Part shown: piece by piece, positions 15,189-23,539 of the stretch
Layout: each line of letters begins with the position of its first letter
Numbering within the stretch: the stretch's first letter is position 1
Origin: Acidobacteria bacterium RIFCSPLOWO2_12_FULL_68_19
GTDB lineage: Bacteria; Acidobacteriota; Vicinamibacteria; Vicinamibacterales; UBA2999
Reading direction: 5' to 3'
Length of the DNA: 43,695 nucleotides
Assembly (NCBI GenBank): GCA_001767525.1
Contig: MELF01000037.1
Coordinates: forward strand, 11,941-55,635
The notes under the pieces: model-generated
What the model was told of the DNA's origin: nothing
Database searches by the model: none
The model's input: only the letters and a program-made list of their open reading frames with translations
Translations under genes and position numbers: made by a program

Positions 15189-16499
15189 ATGACCGGTGAC
15201 GAAATCGTCGCGCTCTCCAGGCGGCACACCATCTCCGAGTGGGCCGTTCAGAGCGCCGTCGATCCAATTCCAGTCGCGCGCGCCAAGGGCGTCTATTTCT
15301 GGACGCCCGAGGGGAAGCGCTTCATCGACTTCAACAGCCAGTTGATGTGCGTGAACATCGGCCATGGCGATCCACGCGTCATCGAGGCGATTCGGCGGCA
15401 AGCGGAGGCGGTCTGCTACGTGACCCCGGGGGGCATGACGACCGAAGCGCGCGCACGCCTGGGCGCCAAGCTGGCGGAGGTCGCGCCGGGCGACATCAAC
15501 GTGTTCTTCTTCACCAACGGCGGCGCCGAGGCCAACGAGAACGCCTTCAAGATCGCCCGCGCGCATACCGGCCGCCCGAAGATCCTGGCGCGCTACCGGT
15601 CGTACCACGGCGCCACCGCGGCGGCGATCTCGGCCACCGGCGACCCGCGGCGGTGGAGCCAGCCGCCGGCGCCTGGGTTCGTGCACGTGCTCGATCCCTA
15701 TCACGGGGTGCGGCGCGGCTGGGACAGCGCGGAGGAGGCGCTGCGGCAGCTCGAGGAGATCATTCAGCTCGAAGGGCCGCAGACGATCGCGGGCTTCATC
15801 CTCGAGACGGTGACCGGCACGAACGGCGTGCTCGTGCCGCCCGACGGCTACATGCAGGGGGTCCGGGCGCTCTGCGACAAGTACGGCATCCTGATGATTG
15901 CCGACGAGGTGATGAGCGGGTTCGGCCGCACGGGCACGTGGTTCGCCATCGAGCACTGGGGCGTCGTGCCCGACCTCATGACCATGGCCAAGGGGCTGAC
16001 GAGCGGCTACGTGCCGCTCGGCGCCGTCGGCCTGCGGCAGGCGATTGCCGACACGTTCCGCGACCGGATGTTCCCAGGCGGACTGACCTACAGCAGCCAC
16101 CCGGTGGCGTGCGCGGCGGCGCTCGCCACCCTCGCCGTGTACGAGGAAGACGGGCTCATCGAGCGGGCGCGGGAGCGCGGGGCGCTGATGCGGCAACTGC
16201 TGGACGATCTGGCCGCGAGGCATCCGTCTGTCGGCGCCGTCCGGTCGATCGGCCTCTTCGGCGCGGTGGAGCTGGTGCGCAGCCGCCGCACGATGGAGCC
16301 GATGGCTCCGTTCAACGGCACCTCCCCCGACATGGCCGCGCTCGGGACGTTCTTCCGGCAGGAAGGGCTGTTCACGTTCGTCCGGTGGAACTATTTCTTC
16401 ACGAACCCGCCGCTCTGCATCACCGAAGCCGAGCTTCGCGAGGGTCTTGCCATCATCGATCGCGCGTTGGACATCACCGACGAGGCGATGCAGCGGTAG
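15189..16499 (+). CDS. Class III aminotransferase (beta-alanine/taurine type)
   Basis: 436 residues from ATG 15189, behind CGGAG. Fold-type I class III features in order: DFNSQLMCVNIGHGDPRVIEA (N-terminal gate), FFFTNGGAEANENAFKIAR (PLP phosphate), YRSYHGATAAA, Asp239 in ILMIADEVMSGFGRTG, Lys268 in TMAKGLTSGYVPLGAV (Schiff base), and TYSSHPVACAAALATL. Relatives transfer amino groups from omega-amino acids such as beta-alanine, taurine or 4-aminobutyrate to pyruvate or 2-oxoglutarate in the cytoplasm. The nitrilase-like remnant directly upstream would fit beta-alanine as substrate, but that is inference. The amidohydrolase follows after 36 bases. Confidence 0.88.
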   Translation: MTGDEIVALSRRHTISEWAVQSAVDPIPVARAKGVYFWTPEGKRFIDFNSQLMCVNIGHGDPRVIEAIRRQAEAVCYVTPGGMTTEARARLGAKLAEVAPGDINVFFFTNGGAEANENAFKIARAHTGRPKILARYRSYHGATAAAISATGDPRRWSQPPAPGFVHVLDPYHGVRRGWDSAEEALRQLEEIIQLEGPQTIAGFILETVTGTNGVLVPPDGYMQGVRALCDKYGILMIADEVMSGFGRTGTWFAIEHWGVVPDLMTMAKGLTSGYVPLGAVGLRQAIADTFRDRMFPGGLTYSSHPVACAAALATLAVYEEDGLIERARERGALMRQLLDDLAARHPSVGAVRSIGLFGAVELVRSRRTMEPMAPFNGTSPDMAALGTFFRQEGLFTFVRWNYFFTNPPLCITEAELREGLAIIDRALDITDEAMQR

Positions 16500-16535
16500 C
16501 GATAAGATTCCATCCGTTCCGATCTGGAGGTTTCG

Positions 16536-18212
16536 ATGCGCACCTTTCTCGCGGTCGTGACGCTGGTGGCGGCGCTCGTGCCGGGCCTGGTTTCCGATGC
16601 TCGGGCGCAGCAGGCGGACACTGTTCTCCTCAACGGCAAGATCCTGACGGTCGACGCCAGGTTCTCGACCCACGAGGCGCTTGCGGTGCGCGACGGGCGC
16701 ATCGTGGCCCTCGGCCGCAGCGCCGAGATTGGGAAGCTCGCCGGGCCTGGCACGCGACGGATCGACCTGGGCGGCCGGACGGTCATCCCTGGGCTCATCG
16801 ACTCGCACATGCACGCGACCCGTGCGGCCCTGAGCTTCAGCACCGAAGTGAACTGGATCGGCGCGCGGTCGCTGGCCGATGCGCTCGATCGGCTGCGCCA
16901 GGCGGCGCGCGCTGCCAAGCCCGGCGCCTGGCTCGTCGTGGTCACGCCGCCCGCCACGCTCGACGCCTTTCCGGAGCGGCGCCGGCCGACGCAGGCGGAG
17001 CTCGTCGCGGCCGCGCCGAACCACCCGGTGTACGTGCAGCTCGCCTACGGATGGGGGATGCTGACGCCGCTCGCGTTCACGGCGCTCGGCATCGCGAGCG
17101 ACGCCGACCTGCCGCGCGGCAACCGCCTCGAGCGCGACGCCTCCGGCGGTCTGACGGGCGTCATCACGGGGAACCTGGTGGAGTTCTTCGAACGTCTTCC
17201 CAAGCCGACCTTCGAGCAGCAGGTCGAGGGGACGCGGGCGTTCTTCCGCGAGCTGAACCGGCTCGGTCTCACCGGGGTCGTCGACCCTGGCGGCAACAAC
17301 GTGACCCCGCGGGAGTACCAGGCGCTCTTCAAGGTCTGGCGCGACCGGCAGCTCACCGTTCGTGTCGCCTACAGCCTGTGCGGCATGACGCCCGGACAGG
17401 AGTTCGAGGAGTACCAGAACTATCTGGCGATGATGCCGCAGGGCTTCGGGGACGACATGCTCCGCTTCAACGGCCTCGGCGAGCGGATTACGTGGGCGAT
17501 GAACGGCATCGACGGAAAGCCGCCGGAGGAGGCCAAGGCCAAGTACTACGACATCGTCCGCTGGGCGGCCTCGCGTGGACTGACGGTGACGATGCACTGG
17601 AACAGCGAGGCCAACGTCGACGAGCTGCTCGGTATCTTCGAGCGCGTCAACACGGAGTTTCCGATTGCGCCGCTCCGATGGACGATCGCGCACCTGAACG
17701 ACGGGTCGGCGGGCACCTTCGAACGGATGAAGGCGCTCGGCCTCGGCTGGACGGTCCAGGACGCCATGTACAACAACGGCGACGAGGTCGTGAAGCGCGC
17801 CGGGAGCGAGGCGGCCCGCCGCATGCCCCCGGTGGTCACCGCGACGAGGATGGGCCTGCCCATCGGAGCGGGAACCGACGCCCACCGTGTCTCCACGTAC
17901 AGCCCTTTCACCGTGCTGCAGTGGCTGCTCGACGGCCGGACCGCCTCCGGCGCGCCCGTTCGGGGCTCTCAGGAGACGCCCGGCCGCGCCGATGCGCTGC
18001 GGTATTACACGACCGGCAGCGCGTGGGTCTCCCACGACGAGGACACGCGCGGTTCGCTCGAGGTGGGGAAATGGGCGGACCTGGCGGTGCTCTCGGCCGA
18101 CTACATGACGGCGCCGGTGGAGCAGATCGGACGCATCGAGTCGCTCCTGACGATGGTCGGCGGACGCATCGTGTACGCGAGCGCGCCGTACTCGGTGACG
18201 GCGGGCGACTGA
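16536..18212 (+). CDS. Secreted YtcJ-like metal-dependent amidohydrolase
   Basis: 558 residues with an excellent GGAGG site and a Sec signal (1-25, DARAQ). The amidohydrolase superfamily layout is clear: an N-terminal beta-sandwich (TVLLNGKILTVDARF, RIVALG), first metal ligands H91-M-H93 after GLIDS, a long insertion typical of the YtcJ/AepA group, GTDAHR at 446-451 with the catalytic Asp448, and a return to the sandwich in SLEVGKWADLAVLS. These enzymes hydrolyse amides or similar bonds with one or two metal ions. Exported YtcJ proteins are abundant in soil acidobacteria and their substrates are mostly unknown. Confidence 0.9.
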   Translation: MRTFLAVVTLVAALVPGLVSDARAQQADTVLLNGKILTVDARFSTHEALAVRDGRIVALGRSAEIGKLAGPGTRRIDLGGRTVIPGLIDSHMHATRAALSFSTEVNWIGARSLADALDRLRQAARAAKPGAWLVVVTPPATLDAFPERRRPTQAELVAAAPNHPVYVQLAYGWGMLTPLAFTALGIASDADLPRGNRLERDASGGLTGVITGNLVEFFERLPKPTFEQQVEGTRAFFRELNRLGLTGVVDPGGNNVTPREYQALFKVWRDRQLTVRVAYSLCGMTPGQEFEEYQNYLAMMPQGFGDDMLRFNGLGERITWAMNGIDGKPPEEAKAKYYDIVRWAASRGLTVTMHWNSEANVDELLGIFERVNTEFPIAPLRWTIAHLNDGSAGTFERMKALGLGWTVQDAMYNNGDEVVKRAGSEAARRMPPVVTATRMGLPIGAGTDAHRVSTYSPFTVLQWLLDGRTASGAPVRGSQETPGRADALRYYTTGSAWVSHDEDTRGSLEVGKWADLAVLSADYMTAPVEQIGRIESLLTMVGGRIVYASAPYSVTAGD

Positions 18213-18296
18213 GCCGCTCAGAAAATCAGCAGGCGCCGAAGCGTTTTCGCGTTACTATGTGACGCGACAGCTCCTCTATTTCTCGAAAGGACAGCG

Positions 18297-18575
18297 ATGG
18301 CCAAACGCGCGAGAAAGACCGCCCGCAAACCGAACCCAGCGTTCATGAAGGCGATGACGCCGAGCCTCGCGCTGGCCGAGGTCGTCGGATCGAAGCCGAT
18401 CCCGCGGACCGAGGTCACCAAACGGCTCTGGGCGTACATCAAGAAGCACAAGCTCCAGGACGCGAAGAACCGACGCATGATCAAGGCCGACGACTCTCTG
18501 AAGCCGGTCTTCGGCGGCAAGTCGAGCGTCAACATGTTCGAGATGACCAAGCTGGTCAGCAAACATCTGAAGTAG
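18297..18575 (+). CDS. SWIB/MDM2-domain protein
   Basis: 92 residues. A Lys/Arg-rich head (AKRARKTARKPNP) precedes a complete SWIB domain (about 18-92): MTPSLALAEVVGSKPIPRT, VTKRLWAYIKKHKLQD, NRRMIKADDSLKPVFGG and FEMTKLVSKHLK. The domain is best known from eukaryotic SWI/SNF complexes and chlamydial DNA-binding proteins, and small stand-alone forms occur in several bacterial phyla. The basic head suggests nucleic-acid binding, perhaps a nucleoid protein. AAAGG lies just before the ATG and TACTAT about 40 bases upstream. It stands as its own transcription unit between two exported enzymes. Confidence 0.93.
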   Translation: MAKRARKTARKPNPAFMKAMTPSLALAEVVGSKPIPRTEVTKRLWAYIKKHKLQDAKNRRMIKADDSLKPVFGGKSSVNMFEMTKLVSKHLK

Positions 18576-18606
18576 GTTCGAAGGGTTCTCAGTTCACCGT
18601 CCAGGG

Positions 18607-18625
18607 GGCGCGCCTCCGGCGCGCC
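18607..18625. terminator. Doubled AscI-type palindrome after the SWIB gene
   Basis: Two copies of GGCGCGCC (18607-18614 and 18618-18625) separated by TCC form a hairpin, and flanking GGGG/CCCC could extend it past an AT bulge. The next ATG is only seven bases after the stem, so the same element may end the SWIB transcript and lie in the 5-prime region of the DUF885 gene. Confidence 0.5.
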
Positions 18626-18632
18626 ATCCCCT

Positions 18633-20402
18633 ATGCCGATCGTCGCCCGCCTCGGCGTCGTGCTTACGCTCTCTCTCTTCGCCGCCGATGCGGGAGTGCG
18701 CGCCCAGGCTCGTTCGATCGACGATTTCTTCCGCGAGTTCGCCGCCGAGTGGGTGCGCGGCAATCCCAACCAGGCCGTCGCGACGCGCTATCTGGCCGGG
18801 CCGGAGCAGGAACGGCTCGAGCGCGAGCTGACGCCCGCCACCTCGGCGTGGCAACGCCATCGCGTCCAGCTCGCTTCGCGCGGTCTCGCCGCGCTGCGCC
18901 GGTTCGATCGCGTCTCGTTGCCGGCGGCGCAGCAGGTGGCGGCGGAGCTGCTCGACTGGCAGCTCGACACGATCGCCGCCGGCGAGCCCTATCTCGACTA
19001 CGTCTTTCCCCTCGAGCAGTTCGGCGGGACGAACATTTCGCTCGTGACCACCCTGACCGTGTCCCATCCGGTGCGCTCGGCCCGGGACGGCGAGAACTAC
19101 CTGGCGCGGCTGGCGCAGGTGGGGGCGCGGATGGCGGAGGCGGCGGCCGAGGCACGCCGGCTGGACGGGGCGGGAATCCTGCCGCCGCGCTTCATCCTCC
19201 GGGCGACCATCGCGCAGATGCAGCAGTTCATCGCGCCGCCGCCGGCGGAGCACGGGTTCGTCGCGACGCTGAACGAGCGGCTCGCCGGCCTCCCGGATGT
19301 ACCGGCCGCCCGGCGGGAGTCGCTGGTGGCCGAGGCCGCCCGGCTGGTCGAGACCGGCGTGTACCCGGCGTGGCGAACGGCCATCGCCCTGCTGACGGCG
19401 CAGGCGGAACGGGCCACCGACGAGGCCGGGCTGTGGCGGCTCCCGCGGGGGCGCGAGGCCTACGCCTACCACCTGCGGCGGCACACGACGACGACGCTGA
19501 CGGCCGACGAGATTCACGAGATCGGGCTGCGCGAGGTCGAGCGCATCGAGCAGGAGATGGGGGTGGTCCTGCACCGGCTCGGACGCACGAACGGAGCCCT
19601 GAACGACCGGATCGAGCAGTTGGGGAAAGACCTGAGCTACCCGCTCGACGAACAGGGGCGCGGGGCGCTCATGGCCGACGTCGAAGCCGTCATGCGCGAC
19701 GCCGAGCAGCGCGTGGCGCCATTCATCGAGCGGCCGCCCCGGGCCACCGTGATCGCCCAGGCGTACCCGCGGTTCCGCGAGGCGACCGCCGCCGCCAGCT
19801 ACAACGCACCGCCGCTCGACGGCTCCAGGCCGGGCATCTTCCAGATTCCGCTCCGGCCCGCGCGGATGTCGAAGTTCGGCCTGCGGACGCTCGTCTACCA
19901 CGAGACCGTGCCGGGGCACCACCTCCAGGTGGCGCTCGACCTCGAGAACACCGCCCAGCCGCTGTTCCGGCGCGTGCGCCTCTTCGGCGGGATTACGGCG
20001 CTGACCGAAGGGTGGGCGCTCTATGCGGAGCGGCTCGCCGCCGAGTCGGGCTGGTACGAGAACGATCCCGAGGGGCTGCTCGGCTACCTCGACGCGCAGC
20101 TGTTCCGCGCCCGGCGGCTGGTCGTCGATACCGGCCTGCACGCCAAGCGGTGGACGCGCGAGCAGGCGATTGCGTACGGCATCGAGGCGAGCGAGGTCGA
20201 CCGGTACGTCGTCAATCCCGGTCAGGCGTGCGCGTACATGATCGGACAGCTCGAGATCGTCGAACTGCGCGAGCGGGCGCGGCGCGCGCTCGGCGATCGT
20301 TTCTCGCTCACCGGGTTCCACAACGCCGTGCTCGGCGCCGGGACCTTGCCGCTCGACATGCTCGAGCGCCAGGTGGACGCGTATATCCGCGCCGCGCGCT
20401 GA
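18633..20402 (+). CDS. Secreted DUF885 metallopeptidase-like protein
   Basis: 589 residues with a Sec signal (about 1-25, GVRAQA). The C-terminal half has the DUF885 zinc site: H423-E-T-V-P-G-H428-H429 (HExxxH-type) followed by Glu459 in LTEGWALYAERL. YVVNPGQACAYMIGQLEI is also typical. DUF885 proteins resemble M3/M32-like peptidases in helical architecture; a few are carboxypeptidase-like, most are uncharacterised. Its likely role is peptide breakdown in the periplasm. No ribosome binding site is visible because a strong hairpin ends seven bases before the ATG, but the signal peptide supports this start. Confidence 0.88.
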   Translation: MPIVARLGVVLTLSLFAADAGVRAQARSIDDFFREFAAEWVRGNPNQAVATRYLAGPEQERLERELTPATSAWQRHRVQLASRGLAALRRFDRVSLPAAQQVAAELLDWQLDTIAAGEPYLDYVFPLEQFGGTNISLVTTLTVSHPVRSARDGENYLARLAQVGARMAEAAAEARRLDGAGILPPRFILRATIAQMQQFIAPPPAEHGFVATLNERLAGLPDVPAARRESLVAEAARLVETGVYPAWRTAIALLTAQAERATDEAGLWRLPRGREAYAYHLRRHTTTTLTADEIHEIGLREVERIEQEMGVVLHRLGRTNGALNDRIEQLGKDLSYPLDEQGRGALMADVEAVMRDAEQRVAPFIERPPRATVIAQAYPRFREATAAASYNAPPLDGSRPGIFQIPLRPARMSKFGLRTLVYHETVPGHHLQVALDLENTAQPLFRRVRLFGGITALTEGWALYAERLAAESGWYENDPEGLLGYLDAQLFRARRLVVDTGLHAKRWTREQAIAYGIEASEVDRYVVNPGQACAYMIGQLEIVELRERARRALGDRFSLTGFHNAVLGAGTLPLDMLERQVDAYIRAAR

Positions 20403-20417
20403 CGAGACATCCCCGGT

Positions 20418-21413
20418 ATGCATCGGCACGCGCTCGTGGTTCCCGTCGTAGTCGCGCTGATCGGCTCGACGGCCGCATCGGCCGCCGCGCAGCCGGCCCC
20501 CAACACGGTCGTGCTGCAGCCCGCCCCGGACATCGCCGGCGTCATCAAGGGAGGCACGCTCCCCGAACTCGTCGTGCGCGGCCTGCGGTCGGCGGACGAT
20601 CCTCTCTGGCTGCCGGAGGTCGGGCTCGTGTTCTCGGAGTCGCAGGGCAACCGCGTCGTGCGGCTCGGCGACGACGACCAGGTGTCCACGTTCGTGGGCG
20701 ACCTGAACGGTCCCCTTGGGATGACGTTCGACCGGCAGGGCCGGTTGATCTCGCTGCAGACGCGGGCCGGCGTCGCCGGTCCCCGCGTCATCTGGCCGCC
20801 CGGCAGGGAGGCGGTCATCGCCGATCGATACGAGGGGAAGCCGTTCGGCAGGCCGAACGACGTCGTCTCCGATCGGAGGGGCGGCGTGTACTTTTCCGAC
20901 CTCGGACCGAGGCCCACGCCGCCGGGCGCACTGTCGCCCGCGGTCTATTACGTGCCGCCGGGCGGAATGCCGATCCGGGTCGCCGACGATATCGCCCGGC
21001 CGAATGGGCTCATGCTGAGCCGAGACGAGAAGATCCTCTACGTCAACGACACGGGCGGGATTCACGTCTACGCATTCGACGTGGGTCCCGACGGCCGCCT
21101 CGCCAATCGCCGCGTGTTGGCGGCCTACATCGGCCGGGATCGCTCCGTTGCGGCGGGTGAGCCGCCCGTCTCGAACGCCGACGGTCTGACCATCGACGAC
21201 GCGGGACGCCTGTACGCCCTGACCGAAGCGGGGATTGAGGTGGTGAGCTCGAACGGCGAACACCTCGGAGCGATCCCGGTCTGGTGCATCACGCGCCGGT
21301 GCCAGAATCTGACGTTCGGCGGCCCCGACAAGCAGACGCTGTACATCGCGGGGGGAGGCACCCTGCTGCGCATTCGGATGCTGGCCCGGGGATTCGGCGG
21401 CAGAGTCAAGTAG
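20418..21413 (+). CDS. Secreted SMP-30/gluconolactonase-like propeller
   Basis: 331 residues with a signal peptide (1-24, SAAAQ). The six-bladed SMP-30/Gnl fold is shown by DDPLWLPEVGLVFSESQGN, GMTFDRQGRLISLQTRAG, FGRPNDVVSDRRGGVYFSD, RPNGLMLSRDEKILYVND and NADGLTIDDAGRLYALTE. The Asn in RPND and the Asn/Asp pair in the later blades are the usual metal ligands. Relatives hydrolyse sugar lactones. It starts 15 bases after the DUF885 gene and is followed closely by the DUF3237 and amidase genes, suggesting an operon. Confidence 0.88.
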   Translation: MHRHALVVPVVVALIGSTAASAAAQPAPNTVVLQPAPDIAGVIKGGTLPELVVRGLRSADDPLWLPEVGLVFSESQGNRVVRLGDDDQVSTFVGDLNGPLGMTFDRQGRLISLQTRAGVAGPRVIWPPGREAVIADRYEGKPFGRPNDVVSDRRGGVYFSDLGPRPTPPGALSPAVYYVPPGGMPIRVADDIARPNGLMLSRDEKILYVNDTGGIHVYAFDVGPDGRLANRRVLAAYIGRDRSVAAGEPPVSNADGLTIDDAGRLYALTEAGIEVVSSNGEHLGAIPVWCITRRCQNLTFGGPDKQTLYIAGGGTLLRIRMLARGFGGRVK

Positions 21414-21432
21414 GATGAACGGAGGAGGAACC

Positions 21433-21921
21433 ATGCGTGCCGCACCCGCGCTGCTCTTCGGCCTGGCGCTGGCCACCCTGTCGGCTCAAACCACCACCGA
21501 GGGGCCGACGGCCCCTGCCTTCGAGTATCTCGGCACGCTCCGCGCCGAGACCGGCGCCCGCACCGTCGTCGAGAACGGACCGCAGGGAACGCGGACGATC
21601 GTGCAGATCACCGGCGGCCGGTTCGACGGTCCGCGCCTGAAGGCGACCCTGCAGGGACCGTCGGGCGACTGGATCACCAACCGCGCCGACGGGAGCTACA
21701 AGCTCGATGTGCGCGTGACGATGCGGACCGACGATGGCGCGCTCGTCCTCGTCACCTACAACGGCGTCGGCGAGACCACTCCGGCCGGCGCCCGCTTGCG
21801 GGCGGCGCCGCTCTTCGAAACCGGCGATCCCCGCTACGCCTGGCTCACGCGCCTGCAGGCGGTGGCCGTCGGCGAGCGCGTCGGGACGGCGGTCAAGTAC
21901 GACGTCTACGCGTTGAAATAG
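21433..21921 (+). CDS. Secreted DUF3237 protein
   Basis: 162 residues from the ATG behind GGAGGAGG (an in-frame ATG at 21415 lies upstream of that site and is less likely). A Sec signal (about 1-18) precedes a single DUF3237 barrel: FEYLGTLRAETGARTVVENG, RTIVQITGGRFDGPRLKATL, GDWITNRADGSYKLDVRVTM and DPRYAWLTRLQAVAVGERV. DUF3237 is a small beta-barrel of unknown biochemical role, often next to oxidoreductases and hydrolases. Its stop codon is immediately followed by the amidase ATG with no gap, so translation of the two is probably coupled. Confidence 0.85.
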   Translation: MRAAPALLFGLALATLSAQTTTEGPTAPAFEYLGTLRAETGARTVVENGPQGTRTIVQITGGRFDGPRLKATLQGPSGDWITNRADGSYKLDVRVTMRTDDGALVLVTYNGVGETTPAGARLRAAPLFETGDPRYAWLTRLQAVAVGERVGTAVKYDVYALK

Positions 21922-23445
21922 ATGGTTCCGGTCAGCCGCCGCGCGTTCGGCCAGACGCTCGGGCTGGCGGCGGTCGCCGGCACGCTGGCGGAGCGGGGAG
22001 CCGACGCGGCGCCGGCGCAGTCGGCCGTGAGGAAGCCCAACCGTGCCGACGAGCTCTGCGATCTCAGCGCCATCGACCTCGCGGCGCTGATTCGTCGCAA
22101 GGAGGTGTCGGCGCGCGAGGTCATGGCCGCCCACCTCGCGCGGATCGAGCGGGTCAATCCGAAGGTCAACGCCATCGTCACGCTGGTGGCCGATCGTGCG
22201 CTGGCCGACGCGGCCCGCGCCGACGAGCAGGCCGTCCGGGGTGGACCTCTGGGCGTGCTGCACGGTCTGCCGGTCGCCCACAAGGATCTGGTGGACACGG
22301 CCGGCATCCGCACGACGCGCGGCTCGCCCTTCTACCGGGACCGCGTGCCCACGCGCGACGCGCTCGTCGTGACGCGGATCCGCGCGGCCGGCGCCATCAC
22401 CTGCGGAAAGACGAATACCCCCGAGTTCGGCGCCGGCTCGCAGACCTTCAACACGGTGTTCGGGGCCACGCGCAACCCGTATGACGCGGCCAAGACGTGC
22501 GGCGGGAGCAGTGGAGGCGCCGCCGTGGCGCTGGCGTGCGGGATGGTGCCGATTGCCGATGGCAGCGACACCGGTGGCTCGCTGCGGAATCCCGCCGCCT
22601 TCTGCAACGTCGTCGGGCTGCGGCCGTCGCCGGGACGCGTGCCGACCGACTCGGCGAGCTGGTCGCCGCTCTCGGTGTCCGGGCCGATGGCCCGATCGGT
22701 GGCCGACGTGGCGCTCTTCCTGAGCGCGATCGCCGGATACGATGCCCGCAGCCCGCTGGCGCTCACCGGCGACAGCGCGCGGTTCCGCGCGTCGCTGGAG
22801 CGCGGCTTCAAGGGCGTTCGCGTCGCCTGGTGGCGGACGCTTGGCGGCATCCCGGTCGAGCCCGAGATCCGCCGGATTGTCGACGGCAACCGGCGCGTCT
22901 TCGAGTCTCTCGGCTGCCTGGTCGAGGAGGCCGAGCCCGATTTCACCGGCGTCGAGCAGGCGTTTCCCGCGCTGCGCCATGCCGCCAACCACCCGCAGTA
23001 CGCCGCGCTGCTAGGCCAGAATCCCGAATGGGTGAAGGACACGATCAAGTACGAGGTGGAGCAGGCGGAGCGCCTGACCGGCGCCGACATCGGGCGGGCG
23101 CTCGCCCGGCAGGCGCAGATGTACGAGCAGAGCCGGCAGTTCTTCGAGCGGTACGACTACTTCGTGCTGCCGGTGACGCAGGTCGCGCCCTTCGATGTCG
23201 ATGTGCCGTATCCGACCGAGATCGCCGGCACGCCCATGACGAGCTACATCGACTGGATGCGCTCGTGCTGGTACGTGACGTTCATGGCAACTCCCGCGAT
23301 CTCCGTGCCGGCCGGTTTTACCGCTGCCGGGCTTCCCGTGGGCATCCAGATCGTCGGCCGCCACCGGGACGAATGGAGCGTGCTCCAGATCGCGCACGCC
23401 TTCGAACAGGCCACGCGGCACCGACGCCGGCGACCGTTCGGGTAG
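21922..23445 (+). CDS. Tat-exported amidase-signature-family hydrolase
   Basis: About 507 residues. A Tat leader (VSRRAFGQTLGLAAVAGTL) is followed by the amidase signature fold with the complete Ser-cisSer-Lys triad: Lys121 in VAHKDLVDTAG, Ser196 in CGGSSGG and Ser220 in DTGGSLRNPAAFC. The C-terminal SVPAGFTAAGLPVGIQIVGR block is intact. The family hydrolyses a wide range of amides to acid and ammonia; specificity is unknown. The ATG abuts the DUF3237 stop codon. Its position after SMP-30 and DUF3237 suggests a periplasmic pathway for a cyclic or amide-bearing substrate. Confidence 0.9.
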   Translation: MVPVSRRAFGQTLGLAAVAGTLAERGADAAPAQSAVRKPNRADELCDLSAIDLAALIRRKEVSAREVMAAHLARIERVNPKVNAIVTLVADRALADAARADEQAVRGGPLGVLHGLPVAHKDLVDTAGIRTTRGSPFYRDRVPTRDALVVTRIRAAGAITCGKTNTPEFGAGSQTFNTVFGATRNPYDAAKTCGGSSGGAAVALACGMVPIADGSDTGGSLRNPAAFCNVVGLRPSPGRVPTDSASWSPLSVSGPMARSVADVALFLSAIAGYDARSPLALTGDSARFRASLERGFKGVRVAWWRTLGGIPVEPEIRRIVDGNRRVFESLGCLVEEAEPDFTGVEQAFPALRHAANHPQYAALLGQNPEWVKDTIKYEVEQAERLTGADIGRALARQAQMYEQSRQFFERYDYFVLPVTQVAPFDVDVPYPTEIAGTPMTSYIDWMRSCWYVTFMATPAISVPAGFTAAGLPVGIQIVGRHRDEWSVLQIAHAFEQATRHRRRRPFG

Positions 23446-23539
23446 AACGCCCATGAAGCGCGGCTGTGTCTTCGCATCACCGGCTGTCGAGACGTGGCTG
23501 GATGGCGCGCCCGCGTAGTCGAGTGACACTCCAGAGCCG

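Larger units (their letters stand above)
14962..15192 (+). pseudogene. Nitrilase / carbamoyl-beta-alanine-amidohydrolase-like N-terminal remnant
   Basis: GGTGGAG precedes ATG 14962, which begins MPRRVVAGLVQAAAPLSDP and continues LPIDKVRQAAIDVHI. This resembles the first strand and helix of carbon-nitrogen hydrolases of the beta-ureidopropionase type, where the GLVQ strand is followed by a KIR-helix. After about residue 36 the frame loses all similarity and reads through two hairpins to a TGA that overlaps the next start codon (ATGA). The Glu-Lys-Cys catalytic residues are missing. It is probably the decayed front of a gene once placed ahead of the aminotransferase, as in reductive pyrimidine degradation. 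A spurious frame is the alternative. Confidence 0.45.

Noticed and set aside
15090-18035. Very long minus-strand open frame (981 codons) opposite the aminotransferase and amidohydrolase
   Set aside because: It mirrors two plus-strand genes with clear domains and is Arg/His/Pro-rich, a normal result of high-GC third positions. Similar long antisense frames at 3183-5297, 6212-8923, 18594-21476, 23747-26110 and 26333-28516 were rejected for the same reason.
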